Below, piece after piece: positions 46,220 through 57,041 of a DNA stretch of 64,000 nucleotides. A program made the translations under genes and the position numbers. The first letter of the stretch is position 1. Every line of letters begins with the position of its first letter. The notes under the pieces were generated by a model. That model was not told the DNA's origin. It saw only the letters and a program-made list of their open reading frames with translations, and made no database searches. This stretch comes from Oceanobacillus neutriphilus (GTDB lineage Bacteria; Bacillota; Bacilli; Bacillales; Amphibacillaceae), in assembly GCF_014645515.1 (NCBI RefSeq), contig NZ_BMLW01000002.1, forward strand, positions 186,001 through 250,000, read 5' to 3'.

Positions 46220-47050
46220 TTATATATCATTTATAACACGGTTAATATGAATCGTAATATAGGCTAACTCAGCTGTTGTCAGCTTATGTCCGGTTTCTTC
46301 CAAAACATAATCATTAATTTTTAATGCACAATTATATTCTTTCGGATAGCTGTGACGAATCATAGAAAATAATTCCATATTGTCGTCAGGTAGAGAGCGA
46401 TTCAATGTTATTCGTTGGACAAAGAATTTCAAGTGTGTCAGCAAACGCTCGTAAGCAAGACTTTCTTCAGCAAATTCTGTATTAAATGTATACTGAATAA
46501 TGCTTAATACCTGCTTGATAATTTTTGTCATTCCTACTGTATTATCCATGGTATTATCCATCTCGGCATTAACAATATGTAACGCTATTGTTATTGCTTC
46601 CTCAGCAGGCAACTCAACTTTCAATCTTCTAGCAATAATCTCTAATGCTTCTTTCCCTATCAAATACTCATGATTGTAAAAATGCTTCACTTCCCAGCTG
46701 AGAGCATTTTTAAAATCCATCCCTTTTTCATGCCTTTCAATGGCAAAATGAAGGTGATCCGTTAATGAAATATAAATACCATCGCTCAATTTTTTACCGA
46801 GGGAAAGTTTAGCATATGAAACAATCTCATTTATAGTTTGAATCTCTTCCAACGGGATATCCTGTAACAGCAGCTTAAATCTATCTGTATTACCAGGGGT
46901 ATCCAGTGTATAAACTTTTTCAACTTGATTAGAATCAATTTCTTGACCTATTTCTTTTTTAAAACCGACACCTTTTCCCATGATAACAACTTCATTCTCA
47001 TTTTGTACTGACGTTACAATATTGTTATTGATTATCCTTACAATCTTCAT
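46220..47050 (-). CDS. licT: LicT-type transcriptional antiterminator (first operon)
   Basis: 276 residues from ATG 47050 (GAGGAGG upstream; the longer upstream frame is not supported). N-terminal CAT RNA-binding domain (MKIVRIINNNIVTSVQNENE, GKGVGFKKEIGQEID), then PRD1 with phospho-His in SLTDHLHFAIERHEKG and EVKHFYNHEYLIGKEALEII, and PRD2 (LKFFVQRITLNRSLPDDNME). It is controlled by phosphorylation from PTS components: inducer import leaves it active, glucose inactivates it. Followed by its own bglP leader. Confidence 0.92.
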   Translation of the reverse strand: MKIVRIINNNIVTSVQNENEVVIMGKGVGFKKEIGQEIDSNQVEKVYTLDTPGNTDRFKLLLQDIPLEEIQTINEIVSYAKLSLGKKLSDGIYISLTDHLHFAIERHEKGMDFKNALSWEVKHFYNHEYLIGKEALEIIARRLKVELPAEEAITIALHIVNAEMDNTMDNTVGMTKIIKQVLSIIQYTFNTEFAEESLAYERLLTHLKFFVQRITLNRSLPDDNMELFSMIRHSYPKEYNCALKINDYVLEETGHKLTTAELAYITIHINRVINDI

Positions 47051-47080
47051 CACAAACCTCCTCTCTGAATAATAATGTGC

Positions 47081-47120
47081 AAAAAAAATAGCTATACCCA
47101 ACACAAATAAAGTTGGACAT
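47081..47120 (-). terminator. Leader terminator of licT (first operon)
   Basis: ATGTCCAAC pairs with GTTGGGTAT (8 of 9) and is followed on the minus strand by a run of T. Confidence 0.65.
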
Positions 47121-47123
47121 AAC

Positions 47124-47156
47124 TGGGTCAAGCTTACATTTCGTAATAACAATCCC
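47124..47156 (-). promoter_or_regulatory. RAT site before licT (first operon)
   Basis: Minus-strand GGGATTGTTATTACGAAA, ending TTGACCCA; it precedes the terminator at 47081-47120, so LicT would also control its own synthesis. Confidence 0.7.
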
Positions 47157-48014
47157 TACATTATATCGTAGAAACACTATTAAGTTTTTAGTCTTGCCCA
47201 CTTAAGGTAACAATCTAATCGAATATTAACACGCTTTCATAAAAAAAGCAATAAATATTTATCAAATTTTTTAATGAACTATATTTAGTTCCATTTCATT
47301 ATTACCCAAAGCCTTAATCATCAGCCTTGTTTAAGTTTTATCAAAGCAAAAGAAAAATATTTAACAAATAACTATAAAATAAACGGTGAGCGCTGTTATC
47401 TTTTAGAATGTAAGTTCCAATCCAATGAACTTATGGATTAGTTTTTAGAAGAATTGAATCAGTTTGCAAATTATAAATTATCTATTGCTATAAGCAATGT
47501 TTAAATTATAGTAAATTCATCTTTTACAGATAATCGCTCTTAGAGTTCCAAGTGATTGCAGTTACGTTTTATAAGTTTTTATTAGGAATGAAATGAAAAA
47601 TGTTATGTTTAAATGCTCAAAACTAATAATATAATCCATAGATTCTTTTTCTACCTATTTATTAAGTAATATCGGCAAAAATAAGAACCCGTTTCTGATA
47701 AGGTAAAAATGCAAATAACATACAGAAAGGGTTCAAAACAATTTATACTTCATCCTCAATTTATTAGCCATTGAAAGAATGGATTATACTTAAAGTAAAT
47801 GAACTTATTTCTGGAAATGATTATCCTCTATTGAAATGAGTTCTGAATTTTTTATCGAATAATTTATGATATTTATTAAAGCTTTCTCTAGTGTAAATAA
47901 ATATATCGCAATGCAAACATTGATATGATAACTGGCAAATATAAGGTACATTAAAAGAGAAAGCAACAAAGCAAACTCTTTTTTCTACTATATAAATAGC
48001 CTACTGCAAAATCC
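47157..48014. other. AT-rich intergenic region with possible transposase relic
   Basis: 860 bases without an intact gene. From about 47710 the plus strand reads ITYRKGSKQFILHPQFISH, a stop, then in another frame EWIILKVNELISGNDYPLLK; this could be the broken start of an IS1182-type transposase. An imperfect inverted repeat GAACCCGTTTCTG/CAGAAAGGGTTC lies at about 47685-47735. The leader of licT with its cre box fills the left end. Confidence 0.3.
47226..47239 (-). promoter_or_regulatory. Possible CcpA cre box, first operon
   Basis: TGAAAGCGTGTTAA on the minus strand matches the cre pattern TGWAARCGYTWWCW at 12 of 14 positions, 70 bases upstream of the RAT. Confidence 0.5.
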
Positions 48015-48491
48015 TCAATCGACATCTTCAACATTGACAAGCCAGAAATTTTGTAATTCATTAGTGTCGTCCTGTTGAACTTCAGCAATACTATGGAGTA
48101 AATCAGACAAATGAATTTGCTTCATTTTTTGTTCAGTGGAATACTGTATTTTTTGGAAATATGAAGCCGTAATTTTTTGTATGTTACAACCAATTATGCA
48201 ATCTGGATTTGTTTGTGTGCCCCACTGTAAAATTTGTTTCTTACCTTCTACAGATTTGTAAATATCAAACAAACTAACCATTTCTGGTTCACGGGCAAGA
48301 CTTGGATTTGGGTGTCCATGAACGCTGATAAGAAGACCACCTTTTTTTAAAGAAGACATAATCTGCCTTACATAAGTGGGATGTGTATTTATGCTCTGAG
48401 CAATAGCTTTGCTGGATAAATCTTTATTTTTGGAAAGATGAATATATGACAAGATGTGAATTGCATCTCCAAATTTCGTTGAATATTTCAT
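48015..48491 (-). CDS. Rrf2 family transcriptional regulator
   Basis: 158 residues. Winged helix KFGDAIHILSYIHLSKNKDL, then SINTHPTYVRQIMSSLKKGGLLIS (helix-turn-helix). The iron-sulfur Cys triad of IscR-type proteins is absent; two Cys in NPDCIIGCNIQ remain, as in YwnA-like members. It is divergent from the alpha/beta hydrolase gene and likely controls it through the palindrome at 48549-48571. Confidence 0.82.
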   Translation of the reverse strand: MKYSTKFGDAIHILSYIHLSKNKDLSSKAIAQSINTHPTYVRQIMSSLKKGGLLISVHGHPNPSLAREPEMVSLFDIYKSVEGKKQILQWGTQTNPDCIIGCNIQKITASYFQKIQYSTEQKMKQIHLSDLLHSIAEVQQDDTNELQNFWLVNVEDVD

Positions 48492-48548
48492 TAAGTCACC
48501 TCCAATAATGAACTTTTATTATAACACAACTTGACCTTTTTTTCGATT

Positions 48549-48571
48549 GTTGTTATCGTGTTAATAACAAC
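48549..48571. promoter_or_regulatory. Rrf2-type operator between divergent genes
   Basis: GTTGTTAT and ATAACAAC are perfect inverted half-sites separated by 7 bases. A related partial copy lies near 48575-48597. Confidence 0.6.
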
Positions 48572-48635
48572 CAGATGTTATTATAGTTTTAACAACAAAT
48601 GGTTGAATTCAAATTTATTAAAGGAGTGCGTATTT

Positions 48636-49412
48636 ATGAGCTGGGCAAAAACAAATGACGGCTTGGAAATTTTTTATGAAGTTAAGGGAAATGGATCTCC
48701 TATTGTCTTCCAATCTGGTTATATGGGAATTCATGACATTTGGGATTATCAAGTTGAAGCGATGAAGGGATCTTACAGGTGCATTACGCATGACAATCGA
48801 GGATATGGACTTTCCAGCAAACCTATAGATTCATCGTTTTATACAACAGAAAAAAATGCTGATGATCTAAAGGCTGTACTTGATTTTGCAGAAGTAACAG
48901 AACCATTTCTGTTGGTCAGCCATTCATTAGGAAGCATGGCAGCACTTGCTTTCGCCGGTAAATATCCTCAGCTAGTAAAAGGAATTATTCTAATGGGTGG
49001 ACCAGTATTTAATAGTGAAGGAGCAGCCCAACTAGGTGGGCATGAGGAAATGTTTGCAGCCTATCAAACTATACCAAGCGATGCTGCAAACTTCTATAAA
49101 CAACTGGGATGCGATGAAGAAATCGCTTTAGAAGCTGCAAAATGGCAGCCGACAGTATTTAAAAACCAAACTCGAACCATGCTCCATTATAATCCAGATT
49201 CAAGTGTTCTAAATCTTCAGTTACCAATTACAGTTGTACATGGCACTAATGATGTAGTATCTGAAAAAGAAGCTGTTCATACTATAGTAGATACCTTTTC
49301 TAATGCAAAATGGGTAGAGCTTGACGGGTTAAATCATTTTCCACAGACGGAGTCCCCTGAAACAGTCAATAAATTAATTCATGACTTTTATATGGAGATT
49401 AACAGTAATTAA
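48636..49412 (+). CDS. Alpha/beta hydrolase
   Basis: 258 residues from ATG 48636 (AAAGGAGTG upstream; an upstream extension is not supported). Catalytic features: oxyanion region FQSGYMG, nucleophile elbow LVSHSLGSMAALAFAGK (Ser near 94), Asp in VHGTNDVVSEKEAVH and His in LDGLNHFPQ. Related to esterase/lactonase-like enzymes such as RsbQ or haloperoxidase-like proteins. The divergent Rrf2 regulator probably represses it. Substrate unknown. Confidence 0.82.
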   Translation: MSWAKTNDGLEIFYEVKGNGSPIVFQSGYMGIHDIWDYQVEAMKGSYRCITHDNRGYGLSSKPIDSSFYTTEKNADDLKAVLDFAEVTEPFLLVSHSLGSMAALAFAGKYPQLVKGIILMGGPVFNSEGAAQLGGHEEMFAAYQTIPSDAANFYKQLGCDEEIALEAAKWQPTVFKNQTRTMLHYNPDSSVLNLQLPITVVHGTNDVVSEKEAVHTIVDTFSNAKWVELDGLNHFPQTESPETVNKLIHDFYMEINSN

Positions 49413-49604
49413 TATGAGTAATATGTAGTGATACCGTAAAAAGTATTATTATCTAAACAATGAAAGAAAAAAATTATTTTTTAAAAGTCTAGAATACATC
49501 TGAAAAGTTAATGTATTGCGTTTCTAGGCTTTACGTTCCTTATGTATCCAATCTAATTTCTATTATAAAATATAATTATGCAAAAGATAAAGGAGGTTTC
49601 CAAT

Positions 49605-50366
49605 ATGAATATACAATTAATTCGTAATGCAACCCTTGTAGTAGAATATGCAGGAAAGAAATTTTTAATCGATCCAATGTTATCCGAAAAGGGAACATGG
49701 CCAGCTTTTCCAAATGCACCGAGAGAAGATCAACGGAATCCTTTAGTTGAATTACCAATCTCCATAGATACTATCATTCATGATATTGATGCAGTTGTTT
49801 TGACGCATTTGCATAAAGACCATTGGGATGAAGCTGCAAAAGAAGCACTTCCTAAGGAAATTAAAATATTTTCTCAAAATCAAGAAGATGTAAAGGAAAT
49901 TCAACATGCCGGGTTCCAGAACGTTGAGGTTTTAAGCGAAAATACCTCTTTTAAAGATATTCAATTAATTAAGACAAAAGGTGAGCATGGAAGAGGTTCG
50001 ATTTTGGAATATGCTGGACATGTATGCGGTGTTGTCTTTAAGCATGCAAATGAGAAAGTATTGTATATCGCCGGTGATACTGTCTGGTATGAAGGCGTTC
50101 AAGAAGAGCTAGATAAACATCATCCGGAAATTATTGTGGTCAATGCTGGAGATAACCAATTCTTTGAAGGCGGCTCGTTAGTGATGAGTAAGGAAGATGT
50201 CTATAAATTGTATAATGCTGCTCCTGAAGCAAAAATAATTGCCGTTCATATGGAAGCAGTTAATCATTGGGGATTATCCAGAAAGGACTTAAATACATTC
50301 ATTGAAGAAAAAGAAATTTCTGCGAATATTTTTGTCCCTTGTGATGGAGAAAGTTATTCATTTTAA
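49605..50366 (+). CDS. MBL-fold metallo-hydrolase (UlaG-like)
   Basis: 253 residues from ATG 49605 (AAAGGAGG upstream; an upstream 9-residue extension is less likely). Metal site AVVLTHLHKDHWDEAAKEAL (HxHxDH), LIKTKGEHGRGSILEYAGH, VLYIAGDTVWYEGVQEEL, and IAVHMEAVNHWGLSRKDL. It resembles UlaG-type lactonase family members. A single gene with its own terminator; the substrate is unknown. Confidence 0.8.
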   Translation: MNIQLIRNATLVVEYAGKKFLIDPMLSEKGTWPAFPNAPREDQRNPLVELPISIDTIIHDIDAVVLTHLHKDHWDEAAKEALPKEIKIFSQNQEDVKEIQHAGFQNVEVLSENTSFKDIQLIKTKGEHGRGSILEYAGHVCGVVFKHANEKVLYIAGDTVWYEGVQEELDKHHPEIIVVNAGDNQFFEGGSLVMSKEDVYKLYNAAPEAKIIAVHMEAVNHWGLSRKDLNTFIEEKEISANIFVPCDGESYSF

Positions 50367-50392
50367 TAGATGATAAAATAGAAAATTGGTGT

Positions 50393-50447
50393 ACTCCCTT
50401 TATAGTCAACAGAGAAAATAAAAGTTCTCTCCTATTATAAAGGGAGT
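50393..50447. terminator. Bidirectional terminator between MBL and TSUP genes
   Basis: ACTCCCTTTATA pairs with TATAAAGGGAGT, with an inner AGAG/CTCT stem. It separates convergent genes. Confidence 0.75.
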
Positions 50448-50461
50448 ATTTATTACATTTA

Positions 50462-51265
50462 CTAGTTAAGAAGCTTAACAATATTAAACAAATTAATAAA
50501 AACGATTAACAATATTGCCACATCAAATATCCTTTCAATCTGCCTATTAGATAGTCTAATGGCAATATTGGTGCCGACTAAACCGCCAATAACTCCGCCT
50601 GTTATCATGTAACCTACCATAGATAAATCATAATCTGAAAATCCAGTTGTCAGTACAATCAACAGTAGCGCGGATAACTGCGAGAAAAAGATAATAAATA
50701 TAGAATTAAACGCTGCATCTCTTGTATTCATAGAAAAGAATAAAATCAACACAGCAACATTCAAAGGGCCTCCGCCAATTCCTAAGAAGGCAGAAATAAA
50801 CCCTAACGAAAAACCAATCATGATAATAATTACTCTGTTTTCAAATACAAAGGATTTCAGTTTATCCTTTTTCAAGAAGTATAACAGTAAGAGCGTTAGC
50901 AGTATAGAAAGGGTAATAGACTGAAGGAGAGCTATTTCTGTCAACATGCCAAGGGACACTGCAAAATAATTAAATACGGCTTTACCAAAAACTCCTCCTG
51001 CAATTGAACCTGAAGCTAAAAGTAAACTAACTGTTTTATCAATCTTCGCCTCACTTCTCGATACACCTAATTTTATTAAGGACATTGTTGCCATTGCTAA
51101 TACAGTAGCAGCTGATAATACTCCGATTGTAGGCAAATCAAAATGACCAAAAAAATCTAACAGCGGCTTGATAATAACTCCTCCACCTAAGCCAGCAACT
51201 GCACCAAATATCGAAGCAGATAAACTAATGATAAAATACAGAATAAATATAAAAATCATCTCCAT
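50462..51265 (-). CDS. TSUP family transporter (TauE/SafE sulfite exporter type)
   Basis: 267 residues, about eight helices in two related halves. Half 1 has SIFGAVAGLGGGVIIKPLLD and half 2 GFISAFLGIGGGPLNVAVLI, the family GxGGG motifs. The family exports sulfite, sulfoacetate or other sulfur compounds. Start ATG 51265 or 51259; the ribosome binding site is unclear. Neighbouring genes give no hint of the substrate. Confidence 0.83.
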   Translation of the reverse strand: MEMIFIFILYFIISLSASIFGAVAGLGGGVIIKPLLDFFGHFDLPTIGVLSAATVLAMATMSLIKLGVSRSEAKIDKTVSLLLASGSIAGGVFGKAVFNYFAVSLGMLTEIALLQSITLSILLTLLLLYFLKKDKLKSFVFENRVIIIMIGFSLGFISAFLGIGGGPLNVAVLILFFSMNTRDAAFNSIFIIFFSQLSALLLIVLTTGFSDYDLSMVGYMITGGVIGGLVGTNIAIRLSNRQIERIFDVAILLIVFINLFNIVKLLN

Positions 51266-51468
51266 AGAAGTTAAATGGCATCAGTGAATACTCAGAAATA
51301 TAAGTTATTCTTTTTTGTAGCTGCCTACAGCACAAAAAACTTACAATGACTCCGTCTATTCAAACAAAGACATGACAGTCTATTAAAATAAACATACCTT
51401 TTTATTTCAAATACTATCCTTAATTATAGTTTGAAACCGTATTTCTTTATTTAATAGGCAGTTTCTTT

Positions 51469-52050
51469 TCATAATGAAGCAGCTATAATATCGACACATT
51501 TAGTCATATCCAATGCATCTTCAGTAAATACATCTGTATTAAGACAGATATCATATTCATTCATTTTTCCCCGCTTAATATCAGAAAAAGATTGATAATA
51601 ACGCTCTCTTTGTAAAGACTGTTCCTCTATAAAGGCAGGTGCTTCTTCTGCAGTGATACCACCGACACGAATACATCTTTCTATTTTTTTATCGCTGTTA
51701 GATGTATAGGTGTACACACTCAAGAAATCTTTCCTGCCTTTTAAAATAATATCTGCCCCTCGTTCCATAAGTATACATGGTCCTGCTTCTACCAGTTTAA
51801 AAATAGTGTCGGAATAAGCTTGAAAAACTTGTTTCGATAAATCTGAATCCATGCTAGAGAGTGAGCTGCAGACCAATTGTTTATCATACTCTTTTAAAAT
51901 TGCTTCATCCAATCCAGATTCATGTGCTGCCCTTATTAACAAATCTTCTTCTCCATAAAATGCTATATTTAATTTTTCAGAAAGTGACTTACCTACTAAT
52001 CTTGCACCACTTCCTAATTCACTTGTCAATACAATAATTTTATTTGACAT
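51469..52050 (-). CDS. Cytidylate kinase-like family protein
   Basis: 193 residues of the PF13189 family. The P-loop region is SELGSGARLVGKSLSEKLNI, a degenerate version of GPAGSGKS: the Lys expected after GSG is replaced by Ala-Arg. A lid-like stretch VGGITAEEAPAFIEEQSLQRERYY follows. The family is related to CMP kinases, but its activity is unproven and the altered loop suggests modified binding. It begins 51 bases after bglA of the second beta-glucoside operon and may be its last gene. Confidence 0.72.
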   Translation of the reverse strand: MSNKIIVLTSELGSGARLVGKSLSEKLNIAFYGEEDLLIRAAHESGLDEAILKEYDKQLVCSSLSSMDSDLSKQVFQAYSDTIFKLVEAGPCILMERGADIILKGRKDFLSVYTYTSNSDKKIERCIRVGGITAEEAPAFIEEQSLQRERYYQSFSDIKRGKMNEYDICLNTDVFTEDALDMTKCVDIIAASL

Positions 52051-52100
52051 AATTTTAACACCTGTCCTTTCATTTACAGCTTGTCATTTCAATGAACAGA

Positions 52101-53534
<1,434 letters not shown>

Positions 53535-53561
53535 CTACCCGTATCATTACTTCCTTAGTAT

Positions 53562-55433
53562 CTACGGCAGCTTAATTAATGCATCCCCGCTCTTTACTGA
53601 TTTTCTTGTAATTCCTAAAACATCTGCAAAATCTGACGAATTCGTTACAATGATTGGTGTAATCACTGGATAGCCTTCCTTTTTAATAGCCTCCAAGTCA
53701 AATTCCAGTATTAAATCACCTTTTTTAATTCGTTGACCCTGTTCTACTTTCGGAGAGTAGTGAAGCCCATCTAATTGAACCGTATCAATCCCAACATGAA
53801 TTAATATTTCAGCTCCGCCATCGCCGGTAATACCAATAGCATGATGGGAATCCAACAATACTGAAACAGTTCCATCAATTGGTGCAAATACTTTGCCCTC
53901 CTCAGGTATAATAGCAACACCCTGACCTAAAATTCCTTGAGAAAACACGCCATCATCTACTTCTTTTAACTCTACTGATTTTCCTGTAATTGGTGCATAT
54001 ACAATGTCTTCAGCAACAGCTTTCTTTTCTATTGTCTCTTTATCAGTATCTTTTGTTGTTTGTTCAGGTTCTTCCTTAATCCCCAAAAAGTATGAAACAA
54101 TAAACGAGACAGTAAACGATATAATAATCCCGATAATGGCATAAATTAATACTGAAAATCCGTCCGGACCAATATAACTAGGTAATGCTAGAAGTCCCGG
54201 CGGTACTTGCGCAAACCTGCCAACTCCCATGATACCCAGGAAGAGACCACCAACACCTCCACCAATCATTGCCGCAACTAATGGTCTTTTATAACGCAAA
54301 TTAACACCGTACAAAAGTGGCTCTGTAATACCTACCAGTGCTGTAATACTCGATGAAGAAGCTAAAGCTTTTAGCTCCTTATTTTTTGCTCTTAAAGCAA
54401 CGGCAAAACCCGCTCCACCCTGTGCTATATTTGAAACTAACATTCCTGGACCTGCAACTGGATCCAGGCCTTTTGTTGCAAGTTCATTAATACCAATAGA
54501 AATTAAACCATAATGCATTCCTACCATAACTAACAATGGTGTAAGAGCGCCTACTAGAGTCGGTACAAGCCAAGTGACTTCATCATTTAAAAACGAAAAC
54601 ACATATGCCAGACCGACACCTAGATAATTACCTAAAGGACCTAAGATAATTAACGTTACTGTTGCAACAATAAATATTATGAATAATGGTGCTATAATCA
54701 CTCGTATTGTTTTTGGAATAATCTTGTTTATAAATGGCTCTACATAAGACATAAACCAAATTGCTAAAATAATCGGAATAACCGTTGAAGAATAATTCAC
54801 CAGACCAACTGGTAGCCCAATAAAATAAAAGCTTTCTCCATTTTCTTGAACTGTCGAAACAATATTCATAAATGATGGATGCATCAAAATTGCACCAATC
54901 CCCATCGCAATGTACTGATTGACCTGAAATTTTTTGGCGGCTGATGCAGCTAAAATAATTGGTAAGAAATAAAATCCCGCATCTCCCATAAATGTTAAGA
55001 CTTGCAACACGTTGGAATCTGGTGATAGTAAATTAAACCCATTTATAATAGCAATGACCGCTTTCAGCATACCAGCGCCAGCAAGAACAGGAATAATTGG
55101 AGTAAAAGTACCTGCAATTATATCAATTACTTTTGCCATCTTACTTCGATTATCTTTTGCATTCCCAGAATCAATACTATCCTCATCAAATTTCCCTAGT
55201 TTGACTAGTTCTTTATAAATATAATTCACATCGGTTCCAACGATAACCTGATATTGACCTCCATTATTAGCAACTCCTACAACACCATTTGTACTTTCAA
55301 TCCCTGATGTATCTGCTTTACTATCATCATATAAATTAAACCTTAAGCGGGTTGCACAGTGTGTGACATGTGATACGTTTTTTGCTCCGCCAACTTTTTC
55401 TAATATGGTGGATGCTAACTCTTTATAATCCAT
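53562..55433 (-). CDS. bglP: PTS beta-glucoside-specific EIIBCA (second operon)
   Basis: 623 residues. EIIB with phospho-Cys in SHVTHCATRLRFNLYDDS, EIIC with about ten helices (residues 105-465), and EIIA with His in AEILIHVGIDTVQLDGLH. Paralogue of the first-operon EII. Leader control by the RAT and terminator at 55469-55544. The acidic Gln/Thr/Lys-rich linker between EIIC and EIIA is about 45 residues long. Good ribosome binding site. Confidence 0.93.
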   Translation of the reverse strand: MDYKELASTILEKVGGAKNVSHVTHCATRLRFNLYDDSKADTSGIESTNGVVGVANNGGQYQVIVGTDVNYIYKELVKLGKFDEDSIDSGNAKDNRSKMAKVIDIIAGTFTPIIPVLAGAGMLKAVIAIINGFNLLSPDSNVLQVLTFMGDAGFYFLPIILAASAAKKFQVNQYIAMGIGAILMHPSFMNIVSTVQENGESFYFIGLPVGLVNYSSTVIPIILAIWFMSYVEPFINKIIPKTIRVIIAPLFIIFIVATVTLIILGPLGNYLGVGLAYVFSFLNDEVTWLVPTLVGALTPLLVMVGMHYGLISIGINELATKGLDPVAGPGMLVSNIAQGGAGFAVALRAKNKELKALASSSSITALVGITEPLLYGVNLRYKRPLVAAMIGGGVGGLFLGIMGVGRFAQVPPGLLALPSYIGPDGFSVLIYAIIGIIISFTVSFIVSYFLGIKEEPEQTTKDTDKETIEKKAVAEDIVYAPITGKSVELKEVDDGVFSQGILGQGVAIIPEEGKVFAPIDGTVSVLLDSHHAIGITGDGGAEILIHVGIDTVQLDGLHYSPKVEQGQRIKKGDLILEFDLEAIKKEGYPVITPIIVTNSSDFADVLGITRKSVKSGDALIKLP

Positions 55434-55468
55434 GTAAATCCCTCCCTAATAAACTTTTAAAATAAAAA

Positions 55469-55525
55469 ATACCCGTCATTCACAAAAGAAACCAAAGAAT
55501 GATTTCTTTTGTGAATGACGGGTAT
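55469..55525 (-). terminator. Leader terminator of bglP (second operon)
   Basis: A 23-bp perfect stem (arms 55469-55491 and 55503-55525), the strongest hairpin type in this window, located between licT and bglP. Confidence 0.9.
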
Positions 55526-55544
55526 AGCCTTTCGTAACAATCCC
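55519..55544 (-). promoter_or_regulatory. RAT site before bglP (second operon)
   Basis: Minus strand GGGATTGTTACGAAAG followed by GCTATACCCG. It overlaps the 5' arm of the terminator stem. Confidence 0.8.
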
Positions 55545-55557
55545 GGAATTATTTATT

Positions 55558-56400
55558 TTATAAACTTTCATCAATGACTCTTTTGATATGAATGGCCAGA
55601 TAAACGATTTCATCCTCTGACAATTCACGGTTCATTTCTTTATTAACGTAATCTTCAATTTTTCTCGCACATTTATATTCTTGAGGATATTTCGTCTTTA
55701 TAATATCTAGAAAACCTAAATCCTCATTCAATAAATTTTTCTCTTTTGAAATTCTTCTAACAAAATACTTTATATGAGTGAAAAATCTATCATAGTGTAC
55801 GGAACTTTCATTTAGCTCTACTCCATAGTGGTATTTCACAATATCCAGTATTTTTCTTTGACGCTTTACGAATTCCATTGTTTCTTGCACTTTAAGGGAA
55901 TCGTCCATCTGTGCATTCACTAGATATAGTGCAATAAAACCTGCTTCAGACTCAGCCAGCTGAATATCATGCCTTTTTTTAATAATATTTATCGCTTCTT
56001 TACCGATAAGGTATTCATGGTTGTAAAATCTGCTAATTTCCCATAACAGAGCATTACGAACCGTTTTCCCTTTTTTGGCACGATCAATTGCATGATAAAT
56101 ATGATCTGTCAGACTCAGCCAAATGGTTTCATCTAGTTTTTTGTCCAGGGAATTCATTGCATATCTGACAATTTCATTGGTCGTTTGAATATAAGTGTAT
56201 GGAATATTGGAGAGTAAGACTTCTAGATAATTGCTATTTTTTTCTTCCTCATCTATGATATACACTCTTTCAATCAGACTTTCATCAATAAAATCATTTT
56301 TATGCTTTTTAAAACCTAATCCTTTCCCCATTACAAGGACTTCTTTACCGTCTTTAAATGAGCGAACTAAATTATTGTTAATAACCTTATCTATTTTCAT
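55558..56400 (-). CDS. licT: LicT-type antiterminator (second operon)
   Basis: 280 residues: CAT domain MKIDKVINNNLVRSFKDGKE-VLVMGKGLGFKKHKND, PRD1 (LTDHIYHAIDRAKKGKTVRN, ISRFYNHEYLIGKEAINIIK) and PRD2 (YFVRRISKEKNLLNEDLGFL). Homologue of the first-operon LicT. The start region has GGAGGC before the ATG. Preceded by a RAT at 56451-56478 and a cre box at 56511-56524, so it is under autoregulation and catabolite repression. Confidence 0.92.
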   Translation of the reverse strand: MKIDKVINNNLVRSFKDGKEVLVMGKGLGFKKHKNDFIDESLIERVYIIDEEEKNSNYLEVLLSNIPYTYIQTTNEIVRYAMNSLDKKLDETIWLSLTDHIYHAIDRAKKGKTVRNALLWEISRFYNHEYLIGKEAINIIKKRHDIQLAESEAGFIALYLVNAQMDDSLKVQETMEFVKRQRKILDIVKYHYGVELNESSVHYDRFFTHIKYFVRRISKEKNLLNEDLGFLDIIKTKYPQEYKCARKIEDYVNKEMNRELSEDEIVYLAIHIKRVIDESL

Positions 56401-56450
56401 AATATTCGTTTGCCTCCAAGGTTATACAATACAAACAGTAAGAAAAGAAA

Positions 56451-56478
56451 GGTATAGCCTGCCTCACAGTAACTATCC
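56451..56478 (-). promoter_or_regulatory. RAT site before licT (second operon)
   Basis: Minus-strand GGATAGTTACTG...CAGGCTATACC. It is the GGATAGTTACTG subtype, shared with the ghost operon at 56979-57006 and different from the GGGATTGTTA type before bglP. Confidence 0.75.
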
Positions 56479-56510
56479 AACTCATTTCAATAAACAATTT
56501 TATCTATACT

Positions 56511-56524
56511 TGTTAGCGTTGTCA
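56511..56524 (-). promoter_or_regulatory. CcpA cre box of the second licT promoter
   Basis: TGACAACGCTAACA on the minus strand matches TGWAARCGYTWWCW at 13 of 14 positions, 33 bases upstream of the RAT. Confidence 0.65.
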
Positions 56525-56767
56525 ACCCTTTCTTCTTATCACAGTTGTAAAGAGTAGTCTAGTATTTAGGTATTGTTTCCTATTTCTATCATATACGTTC
56601 AATAGACAGCTAACACTTCGTATTCGTCCTTTATATTTTCTATTTCATCATAGTTTTCTTTCCTTTCATAATCGATTTTCAATCTACTTTAAGAATCTAC
56701 CATAAATCCGTTCAGTTCCTTCATAATATAAAATCAAACGTGATGAAACCAGTTACACTATAATAAA

Positions 56768-56822
56768 ATACCCGCCAGCAGTTGTAATAGTATTTTATAC
56801 TATTACAACTGCTGGCGGGTAT
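56768..56822 (-). terminator. 26-bp perfect hairpin of the ghost operon leader
   Basis: Arms 56768-56793 and 56797-56822 are perfect reverse complements with a 3-base loop. The sequence pattern (ACCCG at the outer ends) matches the bglP leader terminator at 55469-55525, but no PTS gene follows it downstream here. Confidence 0.85.
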
Positions 56823-56841
56823 AGCCTTTCGTAACAATCCC
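56815..56841 (-). promoter_or_regulatory. RAT site of the ghost operon (bglP-leader type)
   Basis: Minus-strand GGGATTGTTACGAAAG followed by GCTATACCCG; essentially identical to the RAT at 55519-55544. Confidence 0.75.
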
Positions 56842-56874
56842 GGGGTTATATATTTTATAATCCAAAAACCTAAC

Positions 56875-56952
56875 TCATTCTACAACAAGGGCTTCTGTAC
56901 TAACTTTCAATAACAGAATTAAAATATCATTGACAAGCTTATCTATCTTCAA
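56875..56952 (-). pseudogene. Degenerate licT start (ghost of a third beta-glucoside operon)
   Basis: Minus-strand TTG at 56952 opens MKIDKLVNDILILLLKVSTE-ALVVE and stops at TGA 56875-56877. It aligns with the LicT start MKIDKVINNNLVRSFKDGKE-VLVMG at many positions. It sits exactly where licT should be between the RAT at 56979-57006 and the leader hairpin at 56768-56822. About 250 codons are missing. Confidence 0.7.
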
Positions 56953-56978
56953 GTTAATTATCTACAAATGGTCGAAAA

Positions 56979-57006
56979 GGTATAGCCTGTCGCACAGTAA
57001 CTATCC
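56979..57006 (-). promoter_or_regulatory. RAT site of the ghost operon (licT-leader type)
   Basis: Minus-strand GGATAGTTACTG...CAGGCTATACC, the same subtype as at 56451-56478. Confidence 0.75.
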
Positions 57007-57041
57007 GTCTTCCATCGCTTATTTTAAATAATATCTATATG

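Noticed and set aside
47700-47860. Intact transposase gene
   Set aside because: Only a broken, frameshifted stretch with stops; similarity is short and may be chance.
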